NCBI RefSeq assembly: GCF_002285795.1
Contig: NZ_CP022961.1
Location: 3,972,001-4,036,000 of the forward strand
Source of the DNA: Plantactinospora sp. KBS50
GTDB taxonomy: Bacteria > Actinomycetota > Actinomycetes > Mycobacteriales > Micromonosporaceae
Direction: 5' to 3'
DNA: 64,000 nt
Below, in pieces: positions 1 to 7,433 of the stretch. Every line of letters begins with the position of its first letter. Positions within the stretch are counted from its first letter, which is position 1. The position numbers and the translations under genes were made by a program. The notes under the pieces were generated by a model that was not told where the DNA came from, searched no databases, and saw nothing but the letters and a program-made list of their open reading frames with translations.

Positions 1-383
1 GCCTGTTCACCTGCCTGGTCCTGGCTCACGACTCGGGCGGGAAGGCATGGTGGCAGCGCTGGGGCAACGCGTTCGACGGGCTGCACCAGATCAACAGCTT
101 CGACACCGTGTCGTACCACAGCGCCAGCCACGGCGGCACCTTCGCCAACTACATGGTGCGGACGCCGTTCCTGTGGTGGAACAAGCCGATGTCGGTGCGG
201 GCGGCCTGGGCGCAGGCATCGATCGACGACCAGCCCAGTTCCGTACGCTGGGCCACCATGGGTCCGATCGGGCCGGGTGGCCTGGTCAACCTGAACGACT
301 ACTTCTGGGGCAAGGGGTCGGTCGGTCCGGACGTCCCCGCCACGCAGCGGACCGGCTGGTGGTACGTCTCCGGCCTGTCCTGA
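1..383 (+). CDS. DUF6345-like protein, C-terminal part (5' end outside window)
   Basis: The reading frame is open from base 3 and ends at a TGA at 381-383, so only the last 126 residues are present. The visible part has a Cys in a Leu-rich strand, a histidine-aspartate pair (LAHDSGG), then WWQRWGNAFDGLHQIN and a later FANYM segment. This HDSG...GLH layout resembles the C-terminal domain of DUF6345 proteins, secreted or surface proteins of unknown function in actinomycetes. The family call is from memory of the motif. The catalytic role, if any, is unknown. A strong hairpin follows 14 bases after the stop. Confidence 0.5.
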   Translation, partial: LFTCLVLAHDSGGKAWWQRWGNAFDGLHQINSFDTVSYHSASHGGTFANYMVRTPFLWWNKPMSVRAAWAQASIDDQPSSVRWATMGPIGPGGLVNLNDYFWGKGSVGPDVPATQRTGWWYVSGLS

Positions 384-397
384 TCCACCGAGGGGGG

Positions 398-442
398 ATG
401 CGGGAGCGTGGTTCCGGTGCGACCGGGGCCACGCTCCCGCAT
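398..442. terminator. Bidirectional stem-loop terminator
   Basis: Perfect 14-bp stem: ATGCGGGAGCGTGG at 398-411 pairs with CCACGCTCCCGCAT at 429-442, and the loop can form an inner CCGGT/ACCGG stem. It lies between the convergent ends of the DUF6345-like gene and the DinB gene. There is no clear U-tract, as is common for GC-rich actinomycete terminators. Confidence 0.75.
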
Positions 443-522
443 GTATGCGCCCTGTCGCCGGCTGCCCCCTGCCGGGCGCCGTTGGTCCTGCCTGCGGCGC
501 TGAGGCGCCGCGCGCCGGGGGG

Positions 523-1113
523 CTATGCGAACCGGTCGGCGAGCGTCGTCAGCCTGCTCACGTACGCGGGCCAGTCGAGGTCGGCGGGGATGTTCGTGTC
601 CTCCCGCCGCAGGCCGATCGCGCCGTCGTGCTGCTCGCGCATCAGGTCCGCGTGGCCGGCGTGCCGGGCGATGTCGTAGATCACGTGGACGATGATCCGT
701 TGCAGTGTCACGTCCTGCCCACCCGGCCGCCACCACGGCACCCGCCCCGGCGCGTCGAGCGGCAACTGCTCGATGGTCTGGTCGGCGAACGCCCCGACCC
801 GACGGTACAGGTCGATCAGCCCGTCCTTTGTCTCGTCCTCCGTCGCGTACCAGTCGGCCTGCGGATCCGTCTCGTACGCCGAGGAGGGGACCAGGTCCTC
901 CGGCGTCGGGAACTCCCGCCCGAAGGTGACGCCGAAGTAGCCGGCCTCGACGTTGAGGCAGTGCTTGACGACCCCCAGCAGGTTGTTGCCGGTCGCGGTG
1001 CGCGGCAGTCGCGCCTCACGCTCGCTCACCCCGTCGAGCTTCCAGATCAGGTCGTCGCGGGTGGCCTGGAGGTAGTGTCGCAGCGCGGCCTTCGGGTCGT
1101 TCAGTTCAGCCAT
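523..1113 (-). CDS. DinB/DUF664-type four-helix protein
   Basis: 196 residues starting at ATG 1113 (MAELNDPKAALRHYL). The DinB-like metal site is visible: His in GVVKHCLNVEAGYFG around residue 50, and an HVIYDIARHAGHADLMRE pair around residues 140-155. This pattern is typical of the DUF664 branch of the DinB superfamily, which includes thiol-dependent (mycothiol or bacillithiol) transferases. The actual substrate is unknown. A longer open frame continues upstream, but it would overlap the divergent DinB gene, so the ATG at 1113 is preferred. One of three DinB-fold genes in the first 6 kb. Confidence 0.8.
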   Translation of the reverse strand: MAELNDPKAALRHYLQATRDDLIWKLDGVSEREARLPRTATGNNLLGVVKHCLNVEAGYFGVTFGREFPTPEDLVPSSAYETDPQADWYATEDETKDGLIDLYRRVGAFADQTIEQLPLDAPGRVPWWRPGGQDVTLQRIIVHVIYDIARHAGHADLMREQHDGAIGLRREDTNIPADLDWPAYVSRLTTLADRFA

Positions 1114-1257
1114 GTCCGCCAGTCTGCCCCCACCCGGCCGGATCGGCTCACCCATCCGGTGCCCGCGCGCCGCTTCTCCCGTACCCCTGGCAGCCCGGAC
1201 TCCCCCGCGCGCCCGGCCGGCCAGGGTGAGGTGGCGGGCCGGTCTACTGTCCCAGCC

Positions 1258-1863
1258 ATGGAGGATGTTGACTGGAACGCGGAGCTTGTCGATCAGCTCG
1301 AATGGCACTGGCGGTACCAGCTTCGGCCCCGGCTCGACGGGTTGACCGATGACGAGTTCTTCTGGCAGCCGGTCCCCGGCTGCTGGACGCTGAGCCGCCG
1401 CGGCCGGAGTTCCGCACCCAGGTCGATCGGCACGGGCGAGTTCACGCTGGATTGTGCGCGGCTGGACGGTGCCGGGTTGGAGCATGCCGACCCGCCGCCC
1501 GGTCCCGCGCCGGTGACCACGATCGCCTGGCGGATGGCGCACCTCATCGACGTGTTCGGGCCGCCGAGCGTGCCGCACTTCCAGGTGCCGGTCGACGGTC
1601 GCCCGACGCTCGACTACCCCGGCACCGCCGAGGCGGCGCTGCGCCAGCTCGACCACGGGTACGACGCATGGGTCCGCGATGTCCGCGGCCTCGGTGCGGC
1701 GGGAATTGCCCGGCCACAGGGGGAACTGTCGCCGCCACAGTTCGCCGACGCGCCGATCGCGAAGCTCATCCTGCACATCCACCGGGAAGTCATCCACCAC
1801 GGGGCCGAGATATCGCTGCTGCGCGACCTGTACGTGTGGAAGGGCACGCGAAGCCACGTCTGA
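1258..1863 (+). CDS. DinB superfamily protein
   Basis: 201 residues from ATG 1258 (MEDVDWNAELVDQLEWHW). The metal-binding histidines are in IAWRMAHLIDVFG (about residue 95) and in HIHREVIHHGAEISLLRDLY near the C-terminus. Family members of about 200 residues with WHW...FWQPVPGCW are common in actinomycetes and are grouped with mycothiol-dependent DinB-like enzymes. Substrate unknown. It is divergent from the DUF664 gene, with about 145 bases between the two starts. The open frame extends far upstream, but composition and family length favour this ATG. Confidence 0.8.
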   Translation: MEDVDWNAELVDQLEWHWRYQLRPRLDGLTDDEFFWQPVPGCWTLSRRGRSSAPRSIGTGEFTLDCARLDGAGLEHADPPPGPAPVTTIAWRMAHLIDVFGPPSVPHFQVPVDGRPTLDYPGTAEAALRQLDHGYDAWVRDVRGLGAAGIARPQGELSPPQFADAPIAKLILHIHREVIHHGAEISLLRDLYVWKGTRSHV

Positions 1864-1879
1864 AAGGGTGCTTGGACGA

Positions 1880-1899
1880 GGCTCGCCCCGTAGCGAGCC
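1880..1899. terminator. Possible weak terminator hairpin
   Basis: A 6-bp stem, GGCTCG (1880-1885) with CGAGCC (1894-1899) and an 8-base loop, lies between the convergent DinB gene and the MarR gene. Position is the main argument; the stem is short. Confidence 0.35.
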
Positions 1900-1951
1900 G
1901 AGGCCAGGTTCCGGGTCCGGCGCTGCACGACCGCCGGCACGGGGATGATCA

Positions 1952-2452
1952 TCACCGAGGGGCGGCCTGCTCGCCGGTGGCGAGTTGCTGCGCGGCGTTC
2001 CTTCCCGCGATGGCGGCCATGCGCATGAAGTCGGCGAGTAGTTCCAGTTGGCTCTGGTCGTATCCGGCACAGATCTCGTCCAGCGCGGAATTCATGCCGG
2101 AGTACAGGCGGAACACCTCACGGCTGCGTTCCGGCAACGCTCGAACCATCACCACACGGCGGTCCTGAACGTCCCGCTCGCGAGCCACCCAGCCGGCGCG
2201 CTGGAGGCGGTCGAGGACGCCGGTCAGGGTGGCGGGGTGGACACCGGCCAGGCGGGCCAGAGCAGACGGGCTCAGTGGACCGTGCCGACTGATCAGATCG
2301 AGGCAGTCCAGATCGCCGTCCTTGACGGCGATCTGGTTGCCGACCTGCCGGTTGAGTGTCGACAGCTCGTTACGCAGGTCTCGTAGCGAATCCTTGATCT
2401 GCGTCGTGAGCCTACGTCGGTCGTCGGCACGGTTGGATGATACGGAACTCAT
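1952..2452 (-). CDS. MarR family transcriptional regulator
   Basis: 166 residues from ATG 2452. A winged-helix domain is clear: helix-turn-helix around residues 55-85 (LSPSALARLAGVHPATLTGV) and a wing with the family-typical ERDVQDRRVVMVRAL. Helical N- and C-terminal parts would form the dimer interface. It is transcribed divergently from a two-gene NAD(P)-binding operon. The 64-bp gap holds a near-perfect palindrome, so it probably represses that operon and itself, with release by an aromatic or electrophilic ligand as in other MarR systems (inference). Confidence 0.9.
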   Translation of the reverse strand: MSSVSSNRADDRRRLTTQIKDSLRDLRNELSTLNRQVGNQIAVKDGDLDCLDLISRHGPLSPSALARLAGVHPATLTGVLDRLQRAGWVARERDVQDRRVVMVRALPERSREVFRLYSGMNSALDEICAGYDQSQLELLADFMRMAAIAGRNAAQQLATGEQAAPR

Positions 2453-2474
2453 ATGTTATCTTCCTCGTAGCACT

Positions 2475-2495
2475 ATCGTATGACCTTCATATGAT
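2475..2495. promoter_or_regulatory. MarR operator candidate
   Basis: ATCGTATGA (2475-2483), 3-base spacer, TCATATGAT (2487-2495): 9-bp inverted arms with one mismatch. It is AT-rich in a very GC-rich region and centred between the divergent MarR gene and the NAD(P)-binding operon. A second related half-site (TCATATG) overlaps the MarR start codon. Confidence 0.65.
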
Positions 2496-2516
2496 ACGAC
2501 TCACGAGGGGTTGTCG

Positions 2517-3350
2517 ATGTTTCTGATCACCGGCGCCACCGGCGTCGTCGGCCGGGAAACCGTCCGACTCCTGGTCGAGCGGGGAGCGAGGGTGACAGCC
2601 GTCACCCGCAACCCGCACTCGCACTTCCCCCCGGGGACCGAGCTCGTCCACCCCACCCACATGGCCGCCCTTGACGGGGTGGAGGGCATCCTGTTCAGTC
2701 CGCGTGCCACCGGGCCGCTGGCCGTCGGCCTGCTGGATCGCGTCCGGGAGCGGGGCGCGAGCAGGGTCGTCGCGCTGTCCGCCATCACCGTGCAGTACCC
2801 GGCCGGACTCGCCCGCTTCCGGCGGCAGTTCCAGGCCGCCGAGGATCTCGCCACGGGTTCCGGCCTGGACTGGACCGTCCTGCGGTGCGCCGACTTCGCC
2901 GCCAACACCCTCGCCTGGGCCGGGCAGATCCGGGCCACCGGGACCGTGCGGGGCGCGTACCCGCAGGCGCGGACCGCGACCGTCGACGAGCGCGACATCG
3001 CCGCGGTGGCCGCCCTCGCCCTGACCGACCCGCGCCACGCCGGTCAGACGTACGCGCTCACCGGCGAGCGGGCGCTGAGCCAGCCGGAGAAGGTCGCCGC
3101 GCTCGGCGCGGCACTCGGTCGCGCGCTGTCGTTCGCTGAGACCACCCCGGAGGAGATCCGTCGCGACATGCTCGCGGCCGGCCTCCCCGACGAGATCCCC
3201 GACCGGCTGCTCGGCTCACTCGCCGACCATGCCCGCGAGGCCGGACCCGCCACCGACACCGTGCGGCGGCTGCTGGGCCGCCCGGCCGGCACCTACGCCG
3301 CGTGGGCGGCCGACCACCGCGCCGCATTCGCCACCGGAGGACACCGATGA
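2517..3350 (+). CDS. NmrA-like NAD(P)-binding protein
   Basis: 277 residues. The ATG at 2517 is chosen because GAGGGG at 2505-2510 sits six bases upstream; a TTG six bases earlier is less likely. The N-terminal Rossmann motif is MFLITGATGVVGRE. The body follows atypical short-chain dehydrogenase/NmrA proteins (HSCARG/YtfG type), with RVVALSAITVQYP and the substrate segment LDWTVLRCADF. Such proteins act as quinone-reductase-like enzymes or redox sensors. Its stop overlaps the next start (ATGA), so the pair is translationally coupled and is probably controlled by the divergent MarR protein. Confidence 0.85.
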   Translation: MFLITGATGVVGRETVRLLVERGARVTAVTRNPHSHFPPGTELVHPTHMAALDGVEGILFSPRATGPLAVGLLDRVRERGASRVVALSAITVQYPAGLARFRRQFQAAEDLATGSGLDWTVLRCADFAANTLAWAGQIRATGTVRGAYPQARTATVDERDIAAVAALALTDPRHAGQTYALTGERALSQPEKVAALGAALGRALSFAETTPEEIRRDMLAAGLPDEIPDRLLGSLADHAREAGPATDTVRRLLGRPAGTYAAWAADHRAAFATGGHR

Positions 3351-4015
3351 AGCTCACCGTCATCGCCGCGACCGGCGGCATCGGACGACACCTGGTCGCG
3401 CAGGCGGTCGCCGCCGGGCACGACGTCACCGCCGTGGCCCGCCGCCCGCAGGAACTGCCAGCCGACGTCCGCGCGGTCGCCGTCGACCTCACCCGGCCCG
3501 ACCAGCCCGCGCTGGCCTCGGCCGTCCGCGGAGCCGACGCCGTGCTGTCCGCCCTCGGCCCACGAAACCCGCGCACCGACGCAGGCATCACCTCCCGGGG
3601 CACCCGCGCGATCATCTCCGCGATGCAGGAAACCCACACCCAGCGGATCATCATCGTCAGCGCCGCGCCGGTCGGAACCGTGCCGGTGCCCGGCCAACCA
3701 AGGCCACCCCGACACGACCCCGGCGACGGCTTCTTCATGCGTTACCTGGGAACCCCACTGACCCACGCCCTTTTCGGCCGGCACTACGCCGACCTCGCCG
3801 TCACCGAGCAACTCCTACGTGACAGCGGCCTGGAGTGGACGATCTCCCGGCCGCCCAAACTCACCGACAGGCCGGCGACCGGCCAGTACCGCACCGCACT
3901 CAACCGCAACATTCGAGGAGGCATCACCGTGCCGCGCGCCGACGTCGCCCACCACATGATCGCTGTGATCAACCAGCCCGACACGATCCGACAGACCATC
4001 GGAATCGCGAGCTGA
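3347..4015 (+). CDS. NAD(P)-binding SDR (atypical, NmrA/YwnB type)
   Basis: 222 residues with Rossmann motif MKLTVIAATGGIGRHL, then VRGADAVLSALGPRNP and TQRIIIVSAAPVG. The C-terminal half has LLRDSGLEWTISRPPKLTD, the usual substrate-side element of atypical SDRs of about 210-220 residues. The first glycine-rich turn reads AATGG rather than GATG, a modest variation. Second gene of the MarR-linked operon, overlapping the first by four bases. Likely a small reductase or NAD(P)-sensing protein; substrate unknown. Confidence 0.85.
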   Translation: MKLTVIAATGGIGRHLVAQAVAAGHDVTAVARRPQELPADVRAVAVDLTRPDQPALASAVRGADAVLSALGPRNPRTDAGITSRGTRAIISAMQETHTQRIIIVSAAPVGTVPVPGQPRPPRHDPGDGFFMRYLGTPLTHALFGRHYADLAVTEQLLRDSGLEWTISRPPKLTDRPATGQYRTALNRNIRGGITVPRADVAHHMIAVINQPDTIRQTIGIAS

Positions 4016-4044
4016 GCACGATCCAGCCGAGATGCTCCGGCGTA

Positions 4045-4248
4045 CAGCCAGTCCAGCCATGGCGAGAGTTGCGCCAGCGGCGCCGGCAGATCGGGGGTTC
4101 GCAGGACCAGCAGGGCGCAGATCATCCGCATCCAGGTGGTTCCGCTTTTGGACCGGGTGCTGATGACGATGTCGCCGGGTCGGAACGGGAAGGCGAGCCA
4201 ACGGGCGCTGTCTTCCTCCGCGGACCGGTAACGCACCGGGGTCGGCAT
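4045..4248 (-). pseudogene. Truncated sulfotransferase (5' remnant)
   Basis: From ATG 4248 the frame encodes a convincing sulfotransferase N-terminus: FPFRPGDIVISTRSKSGTTW, whose SKSGTTW loop is the 5'-phosphosulfate-binding motif of PAPS-dependent sulfotransferases, followed by LSPWLDWL. Similarity stops at about residue 68 where the frame runs into the antisense end of the upstream NAD(P)-binding gene. The remaining two-thirds of the usual roughly 270-residue enzyme is missing. The sudden end looks like a recombination or insertion breakpoint, perhaps left when the MarR/SDR block arrived (inference). Confidence 0.7.
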
Positions 4249-4319
4249 CCGGGTCAGTCTAGGGTGCGGGGCCGCACGGGTCCCGACGCACCGCGGTCCT
4301 CGCCACGCCCGCGGCGGGG

Positions 4320-4820
4320 TCAGCGGTCCGGCTCGGTGAGCCGCCCGAAGTCGGTGACGAAGCGGGGCAGCAGGCGGGCCAGCGCCGCGCGGTCGTCGTC
4401 GCTCCAGGTACGGGTGGCCTCGGCGACCGCCTGCCGGCGGAAGTCGTGGATGCGGGCGATCGTTTCCTCGCCGCTGGCGGTGAGGATCAGCAGCGAGCGG
4501 CGCCCGTCCCGCTGATCGGCTTCCCGGCGGACCAGCCCGGCCTGCAGGGCCAGGGCCGCGAGCCGGCTGGCACGCGGCTGGTCCACGTCGAGTTGGTTGG
4601 CCACGTCGGTGACGGTGGCGCTCTCGCCGCGTTCGCCGGCCGCCGCCAGAACGTCGAGGAACTCGAACACGGCGTCCGGCGGCCCGTCGGCGTCCCGGCC
4701 GCCACGGCGGCGGGACAGGCCCGCGAGGGCGCGGCGCCGCTGCGCCCGGCGCAGTGCCACGAGCGCGGCTTCGATGCCGGCGACCTGGCTGGCCTTGTCG
4801 GTCACGACCACCTCATGCAT
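4320..4820 (-). CDS. MarR family transcriptional regulator
   Basis: 166 residues from ATG 4820 (MHEVVVTDKASQ); an upstream TTG would add only four residues. Winged helix: ATVTDVANQLDVDQPRASRL is the helix-turn-helix (about residues 70-90), and READQRDGRRSLLILTASG is the wing. An Arg/Ala-rich N-terminal stretch (RRAQRRRALAGLSRRRGG) precedes it. It is divergent from another small winged-helix gene, with only 44 bases between their starts, so the two are probably co-regulated from one operator region. Confidence 0.85.
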   Translation of the reverse strand: MHEVVVTDKASQVAGIEAALVALRRAQRRRALAGLSRRRGGRDADGPPDAVFEFLDVLAAAGERGESATVTDVANQLDVDQPRASRLAALALQAGLVRREADQRDGRRSLLILTASGEETIARIHDFRRQAVAEATRTWSDDDRAALARLLPRFVTDFGRLTEPDR

Positions 4821-4864
4821 AATCGAGTACAACTACATGTCATCTTACATGCATCGGAGGAGCG
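4815..4864. promoter_or_regulatory. Shared divergent control region
   Basis: The 44-bp gap between two divergent regulators is unusually AT-rich. It has ATGCAT at 4815-4820 and again at 4849-4854, and a 12-bp-spaced direct repeat TACATG at 4834-4839 and 4846-4851. These are plausible MarR operator elements. GGAGGA just before 4865 is the ribosome-binding site of the rightward gene. Confidence 0.5.
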
Positions 4865-5338
4865 ATGGAAACGCCCAAGCCGCTCGGATACTGGCTGCAC
4901 CATCTTCACAACCTGATCGAGACCCATTTCGCCCTGGTCCTGTCCGACCTGGGTACCGAACGCAGAGAATGGCAGGTGCTCAACACCCTGGCCGCGGGCG
5001 CGCGTACCCGCGCGGAGTTGGAGCGGGCGCTGGCCCCGTTCTGGGCCGCCGGGCAGCCGAGCCTGGCGCACGTCCTGGCGAATCTCGCCGCCCGCGGCTG
5101 GACCGGGTCGGCCGACGACACGGTCGCGCTCTCCCCGGCCGGCGCGACGGCGCACGCCGAACTCGCCCGGCGCGTCGAGGGCGCGCGGGCCGCCCTCCTC
5201 GGCGACCTCACCCCGGACGAGTACCGGCAGACCCTCCGGACCCTGGCCACCATGGCCGGCAACGTCGAGAGCGCCATCGCCGCGCACGCGGCAGCGTCGG
5301 GCACCGCCGCGCACGCGGCGGAGACAATGGCGCGATGA
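4865..5338 (+). CDS. MarR-like winged-helix regulator
   Basis: 157 residues, ATG preceded by GGAGGA. The N-terminus (KPLGYWLHHLHNLIETHFALVL) matches the first helix of small actinobacterial MarR-like proteins. The middle has an HTH with ARTRAELERALAPFW and LAHVLANLAARGW, followed by a short wing. The stop overlaps the start of the DinB gene (ATGA), so the two are co-translated. This suggests the DinB protein is the regulated partner. Confidence 0.75.
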   Translation: METPKPLGYWLHHLHNLIETHFALVLSDLGTERREWQVLNTLAAGARTRAELERALAPFWAAGQPSLAHVLANLAARGWTGSADDTVALSPAGATAHAELARRVEGARAALLGDLTPDEYRQTLRTLATMAGNVESAIAAHAAASGTAAHAAETMAR

Positions 5339-5844
5339 CGATGCCCTTCCCCGAGCCGACGCAACCAGCGGCCGGGCGCACCGAAGTGTTCCTGCGATAC
5401 CTCGCGTACTTCCGCGAAGAGACGCTGTCGAAGGTCGCCGGGCTGCCCGAGGAGGAACTGCGCCGCAGCCGGCTGCCGTCCGGATGGACGCCGCTGGAAC
5501 TGCTCAAGCATCTGCGCTACGTCGAGCTGCGGTGGATCGAGTGGGGGTTCGAGGGCCGCGGGATCGAGGAACCGTGGGGTGACCGGCGCGCGGACCGCTG
5601 GTACGTGGCACCGGACGAGACCCGGGACGCGCTGTCCGCGGCGCTGCGGGCGCAGGGCGCACACACCGGGAAGGTGGTCGCGAACAGCCCACTCGACGCG
5701 GTCGGGGCGCCCGGCCCGAGGTGGGTGGGCGCGGAACCGGCGACGCTGGAGCGGGTCCTGTTCCACATGCTCCAGGAGTACGCCCGCCACCTCGGGCATC
5801 TCGACGTCGTCAGCGAACTCGCCGGCGGCCCGGTCGGCGAATAG
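5335..5844 (+). CDS. DinB/DUF664 family protein
   Basis: 169 residues from ATG 5335, overlapping the preceding regulator stop by four bases. Histidines of the DinB metal site are in LLKHLRYVELRWIEWGF and in MLQEYARHLGHLDVVSELAGG near the C-terminus. The size and SGWTPLELLKHL motif are typical of DUF664 proteins of actinomycetes, suspected to be thiol-dependent detoxification enzymes. Co-transcription with a MarR-like sensor fits an inducible stress role (inference). Confidence 0.85.
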   Translation: MTMPFPEPTQPAAGRTEVFLRYLAYFREETLSKVAGLPEEELRRSRLPSGWTPLELLKHLRYVELRWIEWGFEGRGIEEPWGDRRADRWYVAPDETRDALSAALRAQGAHTGKVVANSPLDAVGAPGPRWVGAEPATLERVLFHMLQEYARHLGHLDVVSELAGGPVGE

Positions 5845-5849
5845 GCCCG

Positions 5850-5935
5850 TCCCGACCGGTCCCCAACCACGGCCGACCGGCCCCAACCACGGCCGGCCGG
5901 TCCGCGGCCACGGCCACCGGTCCGCGGCTACCCTG
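5850..5935. repeat. Imperfect tandem repeat, about 20-21 bp unit
   Basis: Four degenerate copies of a unit close to GACCGGCCCCAACCACGGCC fill the gap between the DinB gene and the VOC gene. The last two copies drift to GTCCGCGGCCACGGCC. It ends a few bases before the GTG of the VOC gene, so it may hold that gene's leader or simply be a minisatellite. Confidence 0.7.
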
Positions 5936-5940
5936 CTCGC

Positions 5941-6369
5941 GTGCAGATCGACCTGGTCGCCCTCATCGTCCGCGAATACGACCCGGCCATCGCGTTCTTC
6001 ACCGGCGTCCTCGGGTTCGATCTCATCGAGGACGTGCCGTCGCTGACCACCGACGGCCGGCCCAAGCGCTGGGTGGTCGTTCGACCTCCCGGCGCGCAGA
6101 CCGGTCTGCTTCTCGCCCGCGCCGACGGGCGGCAGCAGGCCGCGGCCGTCGGCGACCAGGCCGCCGGGCGGGTGGGATTCTTCCTTCGGGTCGACGATTT
6201 CGACGCCGCGTACCGGCGGATGACGGACGCGGGCGTCACCTTCGTCCGCGAGCCGCGCACCGAGCCGTACGGCCGGGTTGCGGTCTTCCTGGACATCGCC
6301 GGCAACCGGTGGGATCTCCTCGGCCAGCCGCCGGGCCGTGACGGTACGCCCCGCAGCGGTGCCGCGTGA
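5941..6369 (+). CDS. VOC (glyoxalase/bleomycin-resistance) family protein
   Basis: 142 residues from GTG 5941. It shows the paired beta-alpha-beta-beta-beta layout of vicinal-oxygen-chelate proteins: MQIDLVALIVREYDPAIAFF at the start, GRVGFFLRVDDFDAAYRRM in the middle, and EPYGRVAVFLDIAGNRWDLL at the end. One domain pair, so a metal-dependent dimer is expected. Members range from glyoxalases to antibiotic-sequestering proteins, and nothing here fixes the substrate. Confidence 0.85.
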   Translation: MQIDLVALIVREYDPAIAFFTGVLGFDLIEDVPSLTTDGRPKRWVVVRPPGAQTGLLLARADGRQQAAAVGDQAAGRVGFFLRVDDFDAAYRRMTDAGVTFVREPRTEPYGRVAVFLDIAGNRWDLLGQPPGRDGTPRSGAA

Positions 6370-6413
6370 TCGCCGCGGGACGCCGGCGCGGCATCCGGTC
6401 CGGTCCTGGCGAT

Positions 6414-6442
6414 CTAACCCCGATGGGGTATACAGGGGTTAG
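6414..6442. promoter_or_regulatory. Palindrome spanning a promoter of the RHH/Clp-N gene
   Basis: CTAACCCC (6414-6421) and GGGGTTAG (6435-6442) are perfect 8-bp inverted arms flanking TATACA at 6429-6434, a good -10 box. The coding ATG is at 6471 after GGGAGGA (6457-6463). A dimeric DNA-binding protein bound here would block the promoter, and the downstream gene product itself has an RHH-like N-terminus, so autoregulation is likely (inference). Confidence 0.6.
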
Positions 6443-6470
6443 AACTGGAGAACGTCGGGAGGATTCCAGG

Positions 6471-7340
6471 ATGCCGAAGATCAACGTCTATCTGCCCGAC
6501 GAACTGGCCGAGGCCGTGAAGGAGTCGGGGATACCCGTCTCGGCCATCTGCCAGCGCGCCCTGGAGCAGGCCGTGCGGCGGGTCAGCGCGATCCGGGAGA
6601 CCGTCCTGGCCGGCCGCCTGGACGACCTGACCGACGCCGACCTGGCCACCCGACTGCCACACTTCACCGACCGCGCCCGCGAGGTGCTCAGGCTCGGCAC
6701 GGCGGAGGCCCGAGCGACCGGATCCGACACGATCGGTACCGGTCACGTCCTCGGCGGCCTGCTCGCCGAGGGCGGGAACCTGGCCCTGCGGGTGCTGCGG
6801 GCCGTGGAGATCGACCCCGGGCGGCTCGGCCACGAGCTTGCCCGCCGCCCGTCGACCGAGGCCGCGCGGACCGACCAAGCCGCCGGGACCGAGCAGGCCG
6901 CCCCGACCGAGCAGGCCGCCGGGACCGAGCAGGCCGCCCCGACCGCGCAATCCTCCGGTACCGCGGCGGCACCGGCCGAGGGCGGGGCGACACCCCGGTT
7001 CAGCGCACCGGCGGCGGACGCGCTCGAACTGGCCGTCTCCGAGGCGGCCGCCCTGGGCCACAACTACGTCGGCTGCGAGCACCTGCTGCTCGGGCTGGTC
7101 GCCGAGCCGGACGGGGTCGGCGGACACGTGCTGCGCGCGCAGGGCGCGGAACTGCGGCTCACCCGCCGCGCGGTGGCGGCGGCACTGGCCGGGTACGTGC
7201 ACCTGCAGGCGCGGGCGCGGGCGCCGCAGCCCGAGGGCGACGACATGGCCGCGCTGGCCGCCGCGGTCCGGCAGGAACTACAGCCCCTGGTGAGCCGGAT
7301 CGAACGGCTGGAGGTACGGATCGGCGTCACCGAGGGCTGA
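6471..7340 (+). CDS. RHH-type N-terminus fused to two Clp-N repeats
   Basis: 289 residues. The first 40 (KINVYLPDELAEAVKESGIP, then SAICQRALEQAVRRV) look like a ribbon-helix-helix DNA-binding element. Two Clp N-terminal (substrate-recognition) repeats follow, at about 60-120 (FTDRAREVLRLGTAEA with TGHVLGGLLAEGGNLALRVL) and about 185-245 (ALGHNYVGCEHLLLGLVAEP). They are joined by a repetitive linker of AAGTEQ/AAPTEQ units. The C-terminus is a short coiled coil (VRQELQPLVSRIERLEVRI). No ClpC ATPase domain is present. It could be a transcription factor whose stability or activity is set by Clp substrates, or a protease adaptor (inference). Confidence 0.75.
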   Translation: MPKINVYLPDELAEAVKESGIPVSAICQRALEQAVRRVSAIRETVLAGRLDDLTDADLATRLPHFTDRAREVLRLGTAEARATGSDTIGTGHVLGGLLAEGGNLALRVLRAVEIDPGRLGHELARRPSTEAARTDQAAGTEQAAPTEQAAGTEQAAPTAQSSGTAAAPAEGGATPRFSAPAADALELAVSEAAALGHNYVGCEHLLLGLVAEPDGVGGHVLRAQGAELRLTRRAVAAALAGYVHLQARARAPQPEGDDMAALAAAVRQELQPLVSRIERLEVRIGVTEG

Positions 7341-7433
7341 GCGGTGCCCGGAACGGGCGGCCGGAAACCGGTTGTCCGGTTCGGGAGCGCACCGTACGGT
7401 CGATCCGTCTCGACGATCAAGGAGCGCCGACCG

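Noticed and set aside
445-1863. Long open frames across both DinB genes on each strand
   Set aside because: High GC keeps several frames open. The family-conserved parts begin at the ATGs at 1113 (minus) and 1258 (plus), and the rest has no recognisable protein.
3784-4044. Continuation of the sulfotransferase frame
   Set aside because: Antisense to the NAD(P)-binding gene, with no similarity to sulfotransferases after residue 68.
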